64,000 bases of DNA, from the NCBI RefSeq assembly GCF_001636405.1, contig NZ_KV440950.1:1263712-1327711 (forward strand), written 5' to 3'. Position 1 is the first letter of the stretch; every line of letters starts with the position of its first letter. This DNA is from Peribacillus frigoritolerans. Its GTDB lineage: Bacteria > Bacillota > Bacilli > Bacillales > DSM-1321. The notes beneath the pieces were generated by a model. That model was not told the DNA's origin, ran no database searches, and was given only the letters and a program-made list of their open reading frames with translations. A program made the position numbers and the translations under genes. Shown one piece after another: positions 43,544 through 53,294 of the stretch.

Positions 43544-44512
43544 ATGAGGGAATTTAGAAAAGTAAGAACGTTTGGGGGAGGAGCCTTCATCCTGTTGCTT
43601 GCTATTATGGTGATGTTATCAGGATGTAATAATTCTCAAAAAACAACAGAGGCAGAGAAGACTTCTGCCAAAACAAGTAATCAAGAAATAAGGACGATTA
43701 AGCATGAAATGGGAGAAACGGAAATGAAAGATACTCCGAAAAAAATAGTTACGCTTGAGCTGTCTTTCGTTGATTCTTTAAATGCTCTAGGGATAAAACC
43801 TATCGGGATTTCGGATGACAACAAAAAAGAGATGATTACAAAACTTGTAGGGCAAGAGATGGATTATACTTCTGTAGGAACACGCGAGCAGCCTAATTTA
43901 GAGGTGATCAGTTCTTTACAGCCCGATTTAATCATTGCGGATGCTGAGCGGCATAAAGGGATTTATAAAGATTTACAGCAGATTGCTCCTACCATCGTTT
44001 TAAAAAGTCGGGAATCTACTTATCAAGAAAATCTGGATTCATTTAAAACGATTGCAAAGGCAGTAAATCAGGAAGATGCTGCAGCAAAAAGATTGAGCGA
44101 GCATGAAAAAACGATTAAGGAACTTAAATCAAAGCTTACTGTAGATTCAAATATGACGGTTTTACCAGCAGTTGTACGAGATACTTCATTCCAAGCCCAT
44201 ACTTCATCTTCTTATGATGGAGAATTGCTTGAGCGCATGGGATTGAAAAATGCCATTCAGCAGGAACTGCCACATGCCGAGATGAATCTGGAGCAGCTTG
44301 TCGAAATCGATCCGGATGTGCTGCTTTTAGCGAACAATGAGGGTAAGTTACTTACTGATGAGTGGAAAGACAATCCTCTTTGGAAAGAATTGAAGGCTGT
44401 AAAAAACGGACAAGTGTATAGTGTTGATCGAGACTTATGGACGAGATACCGCGGTGTTGTATCCGCAGAGGCCATTGCTAAAGACACTTTAAAAATGCTT
44501 GGAGAAGAATAG
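43544..44512 (+). CDS. Iron(III)-citrate-type binding lipoprotein (YfmC-like)
   Basis: A 322-residue FecB/FeuA-type substrate-binding lipoprotein. Lipobox LSGC (Cys-28), then a charged linker and the two-lobed binding domain (KIVTLELSFVDSLNALGIKPIGISDD; NLEVISSLQPDLIIADAERHKGIYKDL; NLEQLVEIDPDVLLLANNEG). Gene order equals B. subtilis yfmCDEF, a ferric dicitrate importer. ATG 43544 has GGAAGGG 8 bases upstream; ATG 43523 also has a site. Repressed by iron through the adjacent Fur box. A terminator follows, so binding protein can exceed permease. Confidence 0.85.
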   Translation: MREFRKVRTFGGGAFILLLAIMVMLSGCNNSQKTTEAEKTSAKTSNQEIRTIKHEMGETEMKDTPKKIVTLELSFVDSLNALGIKPIGISDDNKKEMITKLVGQEMDYTSVGTREQPNLEVISSLQPDLIIADAERHKGIYKDLQQIAPTIVLKSRESTYQENLDSFKTIAKAVNQEDAAAKRLSEHEKTIKELKSKLTVDSNMTVLPAVVRDTSFQAHTSSSYDGELLERMGLKNAIQQELPHAEMNLEQLVEIDPDVLLLANNEGKLLTDEWKDNPLWKELKAVKNGQVYSVDRDLWTRYRGVVSAEAIAKDTLKMLGEE

Positions 44513-44518
44513 ACGAAC

Positions 44519-44557
44519 AAAAGCGAAGTAAGAGATCCCATTCTTACTTCGCTTTCC
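44519..44557 (+). terminator. Internal terminator between binding protein and permease genes
   Basis: AAAGCGAAGTAAGA / TCTTACTTCGCTTT stem. It probably lets some polymerase through, giving more lipoprotein than membrane components. Confidence 0.8.
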
Positions 44558-44597
44558 ATTAGGTTTAAATTTTGTCAGGAAGTGTGTTGTATAGAAA

Positions 44598-45602
44598 ATG
44601 GAAACTGTAGGTAGAAGTAAAATGAAAGTATTATGTACGGCTATAGCTGGGGCCGTTTTGTTAATTTTAGGCATCCTGACGAGTATTTCTGTGGGAGCGT
44701 CCGATATTGATGCATCAATGGTTTTGAAGTCCTTTTTTGAGGCCGACTCGTCCAAGGAACAGACTATTATAAGGACTCTTCGATTGCCACGGGCTTTAGT
44801 TGGAGCGTTGGTCGGTGCTAATTTAGCGGTAGCGGGTGCTCTCATGCAGGCCATTACCCGGAATTCATTAGCTTCTCCACAAGTATTTGGTGTTAATGCC
44901 GGTGCCTCATTTTTTATTGTGTCAGCTTTTGTTTTCTTTCCTAACCTTTCTTCCGTGTCTCTAGTTTGCGTTGCATTCATTGGTGCAGCAATGGGAGGGA
45001 TGGCAGTCTATTCTTTTGCTTCGGGAGGAGGAATGACCCAAGTGAAGCTGGCATTGGCTGGAATGGCTGTTCACTTTTTTTTATCTTCTTTAACGCAAGG
45101 CATGATCATCTTTAATGAACAAGCGAAAGATGTGCTCTATTGGTTAGTCGGGTCAATTAATGGGAAAACATGGGCGCACGTGAACATGATCCTTCCTTGG
45201 TCTCTTTTCGGACTGCTTGTTGCTGCCATGTTCTCTCGATCTGTTTCCATCCTTGTCTTAGGAGAAAATATGGCGCAGGGACTTGGGCAGCGGGTGTACC
45301 GAATCCGTATTTTAGCAGGAATATTGGTGATCATTTTGGCAGGATCTTCGGTTGCCGTCGCAGGCCCAGTGGGATTTGTGGGATTGATCATTCCTCATAT
45401 CGTCAGGAGACTGGTGGGCGGGGATTATCGAAGGATCATCCCTTTTTCTGCATTATTCGGCGCTTTACTCTTAGTGTACGCAGATATTCTCGCACGTTTC
45501 ATCGCTTATCCTTTTGAGTCGCCGGTAGGCATCGTAACCGCTATGATCGGTGCGCCATTCTTCCTTTATTTAGCGAAGAGAGGGAGGAATATTAAGCAAT
45601 GA
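44598..45602 (+). CDS. Siderophore ABC permease, FecCD family (first)
   Basis: A 334-residue BtuC/FecCD permease with about nine or ten membrane helices. Segments: LRLPRALVGALVGANLAVAGALMQAITRNSLASPQVFGVNAGASF, LALAGMAVHFFLSSL, VAVAGPVGFVGLIIPHIVRRLVGGDYR. It pairs with the next permease; the ATGA overlap gives coupled translation. The initiation codon is uncertain: ATG 44598 and ATG 44622 both have weak sites. Confidence 0.88.
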   Translation: METVGRSKMKVLCTAIAGAVLLILGILTSISVGASDIDASMVLKSFFEADSSKEQTIIRTLRLPRALVGALVGANLAVAGALMQAITRNSLASPQVFGVNAGASFFIVSAFVFFPNLSSVSLVCVAFIGAAMGGMAVYSFASGGGMTQVKLALAGMAVHFFLSSLTQGMIIFNEQAKDVLYWLVGSINGKTWAHVNMILPWSLFGLLVAAMFSRSVSILVLGENMAQGLGQRVYRIRILAGILVIILAGSSVAVAGPVGFVGLIIPHIVRRLVGGDYRRIIPFSALFGALLLVYADILARFIAYPFESPVGIVTAMIGAPFFLYLAKRGRNIKQ

Positions 45603-46612
45603 AACTAAAACGGACATTTGGGTTGAAATCAACTTTGCCCCCTTATTCCATTATCCTATTGCTGACGGTTACCGTGCTGATTTTAGCAATGGTGAGCCTG
45701 GGCTTAGGGGCCATTTATATTTCACCTTTAGAAATTCTCCAAAATTTCCTTGGAAATGGCATGCAAAGCCAGACATTCATTCTGCACAACTATCGCATAC
45801 CGCGCATTCTGATTGCCGTGATAGTGGGGGCCGGATTGGCAACGGCCGGAGCCATTCTGCAAGGAGTCCTTCGAAATCCGCTGGCTTCTCCAGATGTGAT
45901 TGGGGTAACAAAAGGGGCCGGATTGGCAGCAGTTATCGTCATTGTTTTATTTCCGCAATCGCCCATTATCATACTGCCTCTTTCAGCTTTTATCGGAGCG
46001 GCGGTCATGGCGGCCATTTTGATGATATTTGTTTATAAAAAAGGAGCTCAACCAAATACGATAGCTTTGGTCGGAATCGCTTTAGGGGCCATATGTCAAG
46101 CTGGCATAGAGTATTTCATGGTCAAGTTCCCGGATGATGTAAACACGACACTGCTGTGGTTGACTGGCAGTCTATGGGGAAGAGGATGGGATCAAGTATT
46201 CATTTTGCTTCCATGTCTTGTGCTTGTACCGGTATTGATTGCATTAACTTCAAAAATGGATGTACTGAGCCTTGGAGACGATATAGCCACAGGTCTCGGT
46301 GAAAGGTCAAAATTACTGCGTTATATATTGTTAAGCGTTTCTGTCATATTGATCGGAGTCTGTGTAGCTGCGGTTGGTTCGATCGGTTTCATTGGTTTGA
46401 TCGCCCCCCATATTGCAAGGAGGGTGGTAGGGTCAAAATTCAAGGTTTTACTTCCCGCTTCAGCTCTTTTTGGTTCGATCTTTCTACTTGTTGCCGATAG
46501 CCTGGGAAGAGGATTATTCCCTCCAATAGAAATCCCGGCCGGAATTATCACTGCGGTGATTGGTGTACCATATTTTTTATATCTATTGCGCCGTGAAAGA
46601 AAAATAACATAA
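45599..46612 (+). CDS. Siderophore ABC permease, FecCD family (second)
   Basis: A 337-residue FecCD permease. Segments: YRIPRILIAVIVGAGLATAGAILQGVLRNPLASPDVIGVTKGAGLA, LVGIALGAICQAGIEYFM, AAVGSIGFIGLIAPHIARRVVGSKF. Together with the first permease it forms the heterodimeric channel. It starts within the previous stop codon. Confidence 0.9.
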   Translation: MKLKRTFGLKSTLPPYSIILLLTVTVLILAMVSLGLGAIYISPLEILQNFLGNGMQSQTFILHNYRIPRILIAVIVGAGLATAGAILQGVLRNPLASPDVIGVTKGAGLAAVIVIVLFPQSPIIILPLSAFIGAAVMAAILMIFVYKKGAQPNTIALVGIALGAICQAGIEYFMVKFPDDVNTTLLWLTGSLWGRGWDQVFILLPCLVLVPVLIALTSKMDVLSLGDDIATGLGERSKLLRYILLSVSVILIGVCVAAVGSIGFIGLIAPHIARRVVGSKFKVLLPASALFGSIFLLVADSLGRGLFPPIEIPAGIITAVIGVPYFLYLLRRERKIT

Positions 46613-46627
46613 GGAAGGCTGAATATC

Positions 46628-47416
46628 ATGACAACATTATCAGCAGAGCATCTTTCGCTCTCTTATGGGGCAACTCAAATCATTGATAATATCGATTTGG
46701 AAATTCCTGAAGGTAAGATCAGTATAATCATTGGTTCCAATGGTTGTGGCAAATCTACGATTCTGCGGTCTCTAGCTAGATTATTGATGCCGCAGCAAGG
46801 CACGATCTATCTAGATGGAAAGGACATTCAACAGCAATCTTCCAAAGAAGTGGCCAAGAAATTGGCCATCCTACCCCAAGCTCCGGAAGCTCCGGAAGAT
46901 ATAACCGTTAAAGAACTATGCTATTATGGCAGGCACCCGCACAAAGGCTTATTTTCCAGACAAACCCCAGAAGATCATAGGATTGTCGAACGTGCCTTAT
47001 CAGCAACAAAAATGACGGAGTTCGCTGATCGGACATTGGATGCATTATCTGGAGGACAAAGGCAAAGAGCATGGATTTCGATGGCCTTGGTACAAGAAAC
47101 CGACCTTTTACTATTAGATGAACCGACAACCTATCTGGATTTAGCGCACCAAATTGAAATATTGGAATTACTGCGCGATTTTAACGAAACGTATGGACGC
47201 ACGATTGTCATGGTTCTGCATGATTTGAATCAAGCGGCACAGTATGCCGATCATCTGATTAGCATCAAGCAGGGGAAAATCTATAAAGAGGGACCGCCTG
47301 AAACAGTATTCACAAAAGAGATGATCAAGGACGTTTTCAGACTGGAATGCTGCATTATTGAAAACCCTGTTGATCAAACGCCTCTATGCATTCCCATTGG
47401 TTTATCTCAGGATTAG
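46628..47416 (+). CDS. Siderophore ABC transporter ATPase, FecE-like
   Basis: A 262-residue ATPase. Walker [15 protein letters not shown] (about 35-48), signature [15 protein letters not shown], Walker [19 protein letters not shown] and H-loop [14 protein letters not shown], all characteristic of Fe3+-siderophore importers. It completes the Fur-regulated operon. Ribosome site AAGGAAGG, 10 bases before ATG. Confidence 0.92.
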   Translation: MTTLSAEHLSLSYGATQIIDNIDLEIPEGKISIIIGSNGCGKSTILRSLARLLMPQQGTIYLDGKDIQQQSSKEVAKKLAILPQAPEAPEDITVKELCYYGRHPHKGLFSRQTPEDHRIVERALSATKMTEFADRTLDALSGGQRQRAWISMALVQETDLLLLDEPTTYLDLAHQIEILELLRDFNETYGRTIVMVLHDLNQAAQYADHLISIKQGKIYKEGPPETVFTKEMIKDVFRLECCIIENPVDQTPLCIPIGLSQD

Positions 47417-47447
47417 AAAACTAGTGCCGGTCGTACCGAAATGATTA

Positions 47448-47477
47448 AGTCAACATATTCATTGTTGGCTTTTTTTC
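47448..47477 (+). terminator. Terminator after the iron-uptake operon
   Basis: AAGTCAACA / TGTTGGCTT stem followed by TTTTTT. Confidence 0.75.
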
Positions 47478-47574
47478 TTATTTACGAATGTTGGTTAGGA
47501 GTTGCCAAGATATTTCAGATCAAGAGGTTAAATGTTAAAATGGAAAGACTTATATATTAAAGGAGACTACTATT

Positions 47575-48552
47575 TTGGAAGCCAAATGTATTACATTCTA
47601 TGAGTTTGGAGATCCGCAAAAGGTTTTAAAGGTTGAAAATAAATGTATTCAAAGACCTTTCGAGGGGGAAGTCCTCGTTCGGATGATCACACGTCCCATT
47701 AATCCGTCTGACTTGCTGCCCATTCGCGGTGCCTATTCCCACAGAATCCCCTTGCCTTCCATACCTGGTTATGAAGGGGTCGGCATTGTTGAAGAAGTGG
47801 GTCCAGCAGTTTCGAAAGAGCTGATAGGCAAGCGTGTTCTGCCCTTGCGCGGTGAAGGGACCTGGCAGGATTTTGTTAAAACATCAGCGGAGCTGGCCAT
47901 CGTCATTCCGGATTCGATTGAAGACCATATAGCAGCGCAGTTATATATAAACCCGGTAACCGCATGGCTAATCTGTACAGAAGTATTAACTTTGAAACCG
48001 GATGATGCATTACTCGTAAATGCTTGCGGATCTTCCATTGGCCGTATACTCGCCCAGTTATCCAAGATTCTTGGATTTAAGCTGATTGCTGTAACGAGAA
48101 ACGATAAGTATACGGAAGAACTGCTTAAACTTGGTGCTTCATATGTGATCGATACATCCCGAGCATCATTGCAGGATACAGTGATGGAACTGACGAATGG
48201 GCGCGGTGCGAAAGCGGCCATAGATTCAGTGGGCGGCATCGATGGTTCAGAACTGGCCTTTTGCGTACGGCCTAATGGCATCTTATTGACGATTGGCCTT
48301 TTATCAGGACAGTCTGTGAATTGGGCGGAAATTTCACGAAGGACAAAAGTGGATGTTAAAATGTTTCATCTTCGGCATTGGAATCAGCAGGCTTCCGTTC
48401 GAACTTGGCAGGAAACATTTAACCTTTTGATGGGGTTCATTGCTGATGAAAAGTTGAAGTTCATGATGCCCGATTCCCACTACAGCCTTCAAAATGTTCA
48501 AGAAGCGATTATTGTCACGAGCAATAAAGGGAAGATATTTTTAAGCAGCTGA
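47575..48552 (+). CDS. MDR-family (zinc-independent) oxidoreductase
   Basis: A 325-residue medium-chain dehydrogenase of the quinone reductase / enoyl reductase (MECR) group. GroES-like N-domain (GEVLVRMITRPINPSDLLPIRGAYSHRIPLPSIPGYEGVGIVEEVG), NADPH-binding domain (DALLVNACGSSIGRILAQLSKILGFKLIAVTRN) with ALDSVGG-like AAIDSVGGIDG. It lacks catalytic-zinc residues. It starts at TTG, 8 bases after AAGGAG. The substrate is not deducible; alone in its transcription unit. Confidence 0.85.
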   Translation: MEAKCITFYEFGDPQKVLKVENKCIQRPFEGEVLVRMITRPINPSDLLPIRGAYSHRIPLPSIPGYEGVGIVEEVGPAVSKELIGKRVLPLRGEGTWQDFVKTSAELAIVIPDSIEDHIAAQLYINPVTAWLICTEVLTLKPDDALLVNACGSSIGRILAQLSKILGFKLIAVTRNDKYTEELLKLGASYVIDTSRASLQDTVMELTNGRGAKAAIDSVGGIDGSELAFCVRPNGILLTIGLLSGQSVNWAEISRRTKVDVKMFHLRHWNQQASVRTWQETFNLLMGFIADEKLKFMMPDSHYSLQNVQEAIIVTSNKGKIFLSS

Positions 48553-48728
48553 TTTCACAAAGGATAACCACTTAATTGAAGCATCTATCTTGCTGCTCTT
48601 CCAATAGGTTCCTAAGGTAAAGTGAAATGGCCCCTGATAATATGGAATTACTTGATTACCTGTAAGGTGCTAGTTTAGAATGCGGAATAGGACATGTTGA
48701 TACTGATACGACTTTGGAGGAAATACTT

Positions 48729-50039
48729 ATGAAAACAATATATGTGAATGCTACATTTTTTACGATGGACAAGGAAAACCAAATCATTGAAAACGGCATG
48801 ATGATTGTACAAGATCATACCATATCTTACATCGGCCAGCATGATGAACAGCAATTGGCAGATGCAGATCATGTGGTCAACCTTGGCGGGAAATGGATCA
48901 TGCCAGGCCTTGTGAATGCCCATTCGCATATTGTAATGACCCTTTTACGCGGTATCGGGGACGATATGCTGCTGAAGCCATGGCTTGAAACGAAAATATG
49001 GCCGATCGAAAGCCAGTTTACAACGGAAATTGCCTCTGTAAGCTCACAGCTAGGCATTATGGAAATGATGAAATCAGGAACAACGACATTTTCGGATATG
49101 TTCAATCCTAATGGAATAGATGCGGGTGCTGTCATGGAGACGATAGGCGAAACAGGAATGCGCGGAGCCTTTTCCTATACGATTTTCAGCTTGGGTACCG
49201 AAAAAGACCAAAAAGCGAACCTCATGGGTGCTGAGCAGTTTTCAAAAAACTATAAAGCATTTGCAGATGGCCGCCTGACTACCATGGTCGCACCGCATAG
49301 CCCATATGCCTGCACGCCTGAAGCGATCATGGAAAGTGCACGAATTGCAAAAGAGAATGATTTGATGGTGCACATCCACGTATCGGAAACGGACTTTGAA
49401 ATCCTCGACATCGAAAAACGTTACGGATCCCGACCTGTCGAGCACCTCCGCCGTCTAGGCCTGTTCGATCAGCCCACCGTCATGGCACATGGTGTAGTCC
49501 TTAATGATGAAGAACGGGCGATCTTAAAACAGCATGATGTTCGCGTTGCCCATAATCCAATCAGTAACCTGAAGCTCGGATCTGGGATAGCAGATGTCGT
49601 CAGCCTTCTTGATGCAGGCATTAAAGTGGGAGTGGCAACAGATGGCGTCGCCTCCAATAACAACTTCGATATGTTCGAAGAAATGAGGACAGCCGCATTA
49701 CTGCAAAAAGGATTGTATAAGGATGCCACAAAATTCCCTGCCCAAACAGCACTCGCCATGGCCACAAGAATGGGCGCCGAAGCGATAGGCATGGGTCATA
49801 CAGGATCACTGGAAGCTGGTAAAAAAGCGGATTTCATCACCATTTACCCATATAACAAAGAACACCTGCAGCCACTGAGTGAAGCCTATTCGCACCTGCT
49901 CTATGCAGCGCGCGGAAATGACGTATGTGATGTATACATTGATGGAAAAGTGGTAGTGAAAGATGGCCGCTGCTTAACGATCGATGAAGAAAAAGTAATC
50001 GCCGAAACCAATCGTCTGCAAGGAACCCTATCACGATAA
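48729..50039 (+). CDS. Amidohydrolase, MTA/SAH deaminase-like
   Basis: A 436-residue amidohydrolase of the cytosine-deaminase-like clan. Metal motif HSHIVMTLLRGIGDDMLLKPWLE (about 66-88), HIHVSETDFE, AHGVVLNDEE and VGVATDGVASNNNFDMFEEM match the TrzA/AtzA and 5'-methylthioadenosine / S-adenosylhomocysteine deaminase group. It would release ammonia from an adenosine thioether or similar compound. Chosen start ATG after TTGGAGG; the TTG in frame upstream overlaps that site. No sulfur-salvage gene is adjacent, so the substrate is inferred from family only. Confidence 0.87.
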   Translation: MKTIYVNATFFTMDKENQIIENGMMIVQDHTISYIGQHDEQQLADADHVVNLGGKWIMPGLVNAHSHIVMTLLRGIGDDMLLKPWLETKIWPIESQFTTEIASVSSQLGIMEMMKSGTTTFSDMFNPNGIDAGAVMETIGETGMRGAFSYTIFSLGTEKDQKANLMGAEQFSKNYKAFADGRLTTMVAPHSPYACTPEAIMESARIAKENDLMVHIHVSETDFEILDIEKRYGSRPVEHLRRLGLFDQPTVMAHGVVLNDEERAILKQHDVRVAHNPISNLKLGSGIADVVSLLDAGIKVGVATDGVASNNNFDMFEEMRTAALLQKGLYKDATKFPAQTALAMATRMGAEAIGMGHTGSLEAGKKADFITIYPYNKEHLQPLSEAYSHLLYAARGNDVCDVYIDGKVVVKDGRCLTIDEEKVIAETNRLQGTLSR

Positions 50040-50072
50040 CACTGATGGGAAAACAACCGGATGCACAGAAGA

Positions 50073-50104
50073 AAGGAGCTGCCATTTGCAGCTCCTTTTT
50101 TTTA
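50073..50104 (+). terminator. Terminator after the amidohydrolase
   Basis: GGAGCTGC / GCAGCTCC perfect stem, five-base loop, ten T. Confidence 0.9.
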
Positions 50105-50205
50105 TGGACTCGATAATCCATTTTGAGGAACTTATTATTATGTTTTAGTAAGGAATAGTTCGCATCGGATGGCAGTCAAAAAGGAATTACCGCTAGTATT
50201 GTGGA

Positions 50206-50400
50206 TTGAACTACCCGCCACTATCGACCTTATGGTCTGATTGAAGTGGGGGATTCCTAAGAACATTAGCCTATCGGCCAATTTTTAATTAGGCTAACCC
50301 CGTCGTTCCGACGGTTAGAAGCCTTATGGCTTCGTTCATTAGATTAAGTCCTGCGTTAATATCTCGATCGTGGTGAGTAGAACAAGAAGGACAATCCCAT
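50206..50400 (-). ncRNA. Putative omega (re)RNA of TnpB
   Basis: In this family the guide RNA covers the 3' end of tnpB and the right end. Here the minus strand runs GAATCCCCCACTTCAATC, hairpin, GGCGGGTAGTTCAA and then element-external DNA. The guide would be the ~16-20 nt beyond 50206 (minus strand, about 50186-50205). The 5' limit is a guess. Confidence 0.6.
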
Positions 50401-51494
50401 TCACGAAGATTCAGATGTTTAACGTCTTTATTTTGGTACCCGCAGCTAGAACACAATTGGCTAGAAGCAAACGTTTTTGATACGGTCACGATTTGTTTAC
50501 CATACCATCTTGCTTTGTATTCCAACATTTTTTTGAATTGGTACCAAGATACTTCACTAATCGCTTTAGCTAGTTTGTGATCTTTCATCATATTGGACAC
50601 TTGCAAGTCTTCCATTCCAATAACATCGTGGTTTTTGATGATTTCGGTAGAGACTTTATGTAAGTAATCCATTCGGGCATTTGAAATTTTTTCGTGTAGG
50701 ATGGCCACTTTTCGTTTTTGTTTTTGATAGTTTTTAGCTTCAGACAATGGGTTATTTCGATTCAAAGCTATTTCTTGTCGCCTTGAAAGAATCCGTTGTG
50801 CTTTGGCCAATTTTTTTTCGACCGTCCGGAAGAATTTTGGGTTTTGATAGATCGTACCATCTGAAAGAATTGCAAAGTTCTTCAAACCAACATCTACACC
50901 GCACGAACGATTCGTTTTAGGATGTACTTGTACATCGGTTTCGGCTAAAACGGAAATGAAGTATTTACCTGAAGGGTTCCGCCTGATTGTGGCATTGATG
51001 ATTCGCCCTTCGACTTCGCGGCTTTTAGCAAAACGAACTAAACCGAGTTTGGGCAATTTGATTTGGTTTCCAATCATTCCGATATTTCCATTCGTATGTT
51101 TAGTCGTGTAGGACTGGACCGGATTCTTTTTTGATTTGAAGCGTGGAGACTTGTTTTGCTTTTTATAATATCGACTATAGGAATCTGCTAAATTTTCCAC
51201 CGATTTCTGTAAGGCAATACTGTCTACTTCTTTCAGGAAAGAATATTCTTTCTTTAAAGCTGGAAGTTCTTTGATAGTTGCGTATTTATTCACAAAAGAG
51301 CCTTTCCATTTATTAAAGGGTAATTGGCCGTTCTGCTTCATTTCTTCACAGATATACCAGTAAGCATCTTTCTCATTTTGTTTGCCTAAAAAGAAGTTAT
51401 AGACAAAACGAGAGCAGCCAAATGTTTTATTGATGAGAACTAATTGTTCTTTCGTTGGATAGATTCGAAATTTATAAGCTTTGTTTACGACCAT
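50289..51494 (-). CDS. tnpB: RNA-guided endonuclease TnpB (OrfB)
   Basis: A 401-residue TnpB. N-terminal HTH/OrfB region ([32 protein letters not shown]), RuvC Asp in [15 protein letters not shown] (about 190), RuvC Glu in [12 protein letters not shown] (about 280), a four-Cys zinc finger ([24 protein letters not shown]) and the last RuvC Asp in [11 protein letters not shown]. All three acidic catalytic residues are present, so it looks active. ATG 51494 is 9 bases after AAGGGGA; the frame is open further upstream. TnpB cuts DNA guided by its element-encoded RNA and helps the element persist. Confidence 0.93.
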   Translation of the reverse strand: MVVNKAYKFRIYPTKEQLVLINKTFGCSRFVYNFFLGKQNEKDAYWYICEEMKQNGQLPFNKWKGSFVNKYATIKELPALKKEYSFLKEVDSIALQKSVENLADSYSRYYKKQNKSPRFKSKKNPVQSYTTKHTNGNIGMIGNQIKLPKLGLVRFAKSREVEGRIINATIRRNPSGKYFISVLAETDVQVHPKTNRSCGVDVGLKNFAILSDGTIYQNPKFFRTVEKKLAKAQRILSRRQEIALNRNNPLSEAKNYQKQKRKVAILHEKISNARMDYLHKVSTEIIKNHDVIGMEDLQVSNMMKDHKLAKAISEVSWYQFKKMLEYKARWYGKQIVTVSKTFASSQLCSSCGYQNKDVKHLNLREWDCPSCSTHHDRDINAGLNLMNEAIRLLTVGTTGLA

Positions 51495-51655
51495 TGGTTT
51501 CATCCCCTTATTGTTATTATCAACCAGAGAACGTACGTTTGTCAAAAGGATACTTTGGTTTAGGCCAACCGCCATTCATCTCCCCCTTACCGTTGGGCTT
51601 TCGCCCTTCACACGCTTGAAGAGGGAGTCTTCTGGCGGGAAATGATAAATTGTTC

Positions 51656-51856
51656 TTAGCACTTAGAAATCCGTCGTGAGTCCAGTTTCTTTGAAATATA
51701 TAAACAAAGTAAGCCAGTTAAAAATATTAATAAGAAAATAGGGATGGCAAAAACGGTTAAAAACGAAAATATGAAAAAAATGCCGCTTACCGCAAATATG
51801 AGCCAACTGCTAATCAGCAAGCAGCTGGATAAAAAATCTTTAACCGCATGGATCAT
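51656..51856 (-). CDS. Small two-TM membrane protein
   Basis: A 66-residue protein with two hydrophobic segments (about 11-32 and 35-54) and a basic tail (KKLDSRRISKC). GGTGAAAC precedes the ATG. It is divergent from the next gene, with only 35 bp between starts. The IS left end lies immediately after its stop, so its original downstream region may have been displaced. Function unknown. Confidence 0.5.
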   Translation of the reverse strand: MIHAVKDFLSSCLLISSWLIFAVSGIFFIFSFLTVFAIPIFLLIFLTGLLCLYISKKLDSRRISKC

Positions 51857-51891
51857 GTTTCACCAATGGTTGATATAGGAGGACAAGATGA

Positions 51892-52260
51892 ATGGACAGG
51901 GAATCTTCATTATTAAAAGAGCATTTGTATCAGCTGGAGGAGAAATTGTTAAAATCTGAAGTTCGTACATCTCCAGAAGAGCTTTCATCATTATTGAAAG
52001 ATGATTTCTTTGAGTTCGGCAGTTCGGGTAACATATGGTCAAAAAACGATTTTATGGGGCAAGAGGGTGCCGGAGCAGTGAACATGACCCTAAGTCAATT
52101 TGAGATGCATCCATTGTCTGATGATACCGTGTTAACTACATACCGGATTTTTGATGAAGATAAGCTGGAACATACCTTAAGAAGTTCAATCTGGAAATGT
52201 GCGAATGGAAGATGGCAGATGTTTTTTCATCAAGGCACAAAAACAAAAGGGCCCCTTTAA
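51892..52260 (+). CDS. DUF4440 / NTF2-like protein
   Basis: A 122-residue protein with an NTF2-like fold: a helical start (LLKEHLYQLEEKLLKSEVRTSPEELSSLLKDDFFEFGSSGNIWSKNDFM) and terminal strands (DTVLTTYRIFDE, SSIWKCANGRWQMFFHQGTKT). This matches DUF4440 proteins, whose roles are mostly unknown. Start ATG 8 bases after AGGAGGA. It precedes an acetyltransferase by 67 bp. Confidence 0.82.
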   Translation: MDRESSLLKEHLYQLEEKLLKSEVRTSPEELSSLLKDDFFEFGSSGNIWSKNDFMGQEGAGAVNMTLSQFEMHPLSDDTVLTTYRIFDEDKLEHTLRSSIWKCANGRWQMFFHQGTKTKGPL

Positions 52261-52327
52261 GCCTTTTATTTATGAAAAAGAAAGTTTTCCCTGCTTGAAA
52301 ACTATTTCACTAAAATGATAGGGGTGG

Positions 52328-52801
52328 ATGAAGGTGATCTTTCGTACCATTGATACGGACAAAGATAAAGATACTATCATTAAATTCCGGAAAGATTCCT
52401 TTATTGTAAGTTTTGGAACTGATGCTGGTTTTGGAGATGAACATGCATATCTGCAACGAATGGAAGAAAGGGTCCGCAAATTTCCTGATGGACAGGTGAT
52501 CCTTGAAAAGGACCAAGAACCGATTGGACAAATGGAACTTCAAATTCGGGAGTACGAAGGAACTGAAATTGGCTATGTGAATCTATTTTACCTTATTCCC
52601 GAATACCGCAGTAAAGGCCTCGGCAAGGAATTGGTTCGCTACGCAGAAAACTTTTTCAAGCAATTTAATGTATCCGAATATCACTTAAGGGTTTCTCCGG
52701 ATAATCAAAGGGCGATTTCTTTATATACGAATTCAGGCATGGTGAAGATAAGGGAAGAAAATGAAAAATACCCTGTATGGAGAATGGGCAAATCATTATG
52801 A
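52328..52801 (+). CDS. GNAT-family N-acetyltransferase
   Basis: A 157-residue GNAT protein. Acetyl-CoA motif A is VNLFYLIPEYRSKGLGKELVRYAENFF (about 84-110), followed by HLRVSPDNQRAISLYTNSGM. Acceptor unknown. The ATG lies close to GGGGTGG; the GTG two codons later has better spacing. It shares direction with the DUF4440 gene, possibly one transcript. Confidence 0.87.
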   Translation: MKVIFRTIDTDKDKDTIIKFRKDSFIVSFGTDAGFGDEHAYLQRMEERVRKFPDGQVILEKDQEPIGQMELQIREYEGTEIGYVNLFYLIPEYRSKGLGKELVRYAENFFKQFNVSEYHLRVSPDNQRAISLYTNSGMVKIREENEKYPVWRMGKSL

Positions 52802-52944
52802 AAATAGAAATATAAAATATATTGATATAATAAAAAAGTATCAATTCACTATATTATGAAACTATTTATAGCGATAAAAAATATGGTTGACTTTAGAGAA
52901 AATAGAATATATAGTGAAGGACATAATTAAATACAACGTTAATT

Positions 52945-53052
52945 CTTATCAAGAGATGTGGAGGGACTTGGCCCTATGATACCTCGGCAGCGGGTTTTTA
53001 CTTTTGTAAAAATACTGTGCTAATTCCAACGGACGAAAGTTTGAAAGATAAG
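52945..53052 (+). promoter_or_regulatory. SAM-I riboswitch (S-box) controlling metNPQ
   Basis: P1 is formed by CTTATC (52945) and GATAAG (53047). Between them are the conserved S-box words AAGAGATGTGGAGGGACT, GGCCCTATGATACC, CGGCAGCGGG and GTGCTAATTCCAAC. On SAM binding the downstream terminator would form. It is 243 bp before metN. Confidence 0.92.
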
Positions 53053-53103
53053 AAGGAGCTTTTCTTAGATAATTAATTTAAGAGTTTACTCTTTTTTATG
53101 TCT

Positions 53104-53146
53104 AAAAGAGGCCTCTTCTGTCTGATGACGGAAGAGGCCTCTTTTG
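53104..53146 (+). terminator. Terminator of the S-box leader
   Basis: AAAAGAGGCCTCTTC / GAAGAGGCCTCTTTT, a 15-bp perfect stem. A smaller AAGAG/CTCTT hairpin with T run precedes it at 53079-53097. Either can be the regulated stop. Confidence 0.85.
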
Positions 53147-53294
53147 TTTATTCAAAATGTAATATGGTTATTTGGAGAATTGGTGCAAATACTCGAGAGT
53201 TTCGCAGAATTTAACCTATCATTATGAAGCGTTGCAAAGCTCTTCTCTCTGGATAAGGAATTCGTACAAATAAACAGCATGGGGGGAGATTGAG

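Larger units (their letters stand above)
50206..51645 (-). mobile_element. TnpB-only IS200/IS605-type element
   Basis: The element holds a single gene, tnpB, with no TnpA transposase. Right end: hairpin at 50214-50252 (CCCGCCACT / AGTGGGGG with inner GACC/GGTC). Left end: structured region at about 51585-51645 (CTCCCCCTTACCG, CCCTTCACACGCTTGAAGAGGGAG). No terminal inverted repeats or target duplication are expected for the family. On the minus strand TTTAT lies at the left boundary and could be the target-adjacent motif. Boundaries are approximate. Confidence 0.75.

Noticed and set aside
52945..53146. T-box reading of the metN leader
   Set aside because: The conserved S-box words and the CTTATC/GATAAG P1 stem identify a SAM-I riboswitch; no T-box TGGNACCGCG-like bulge was seen.
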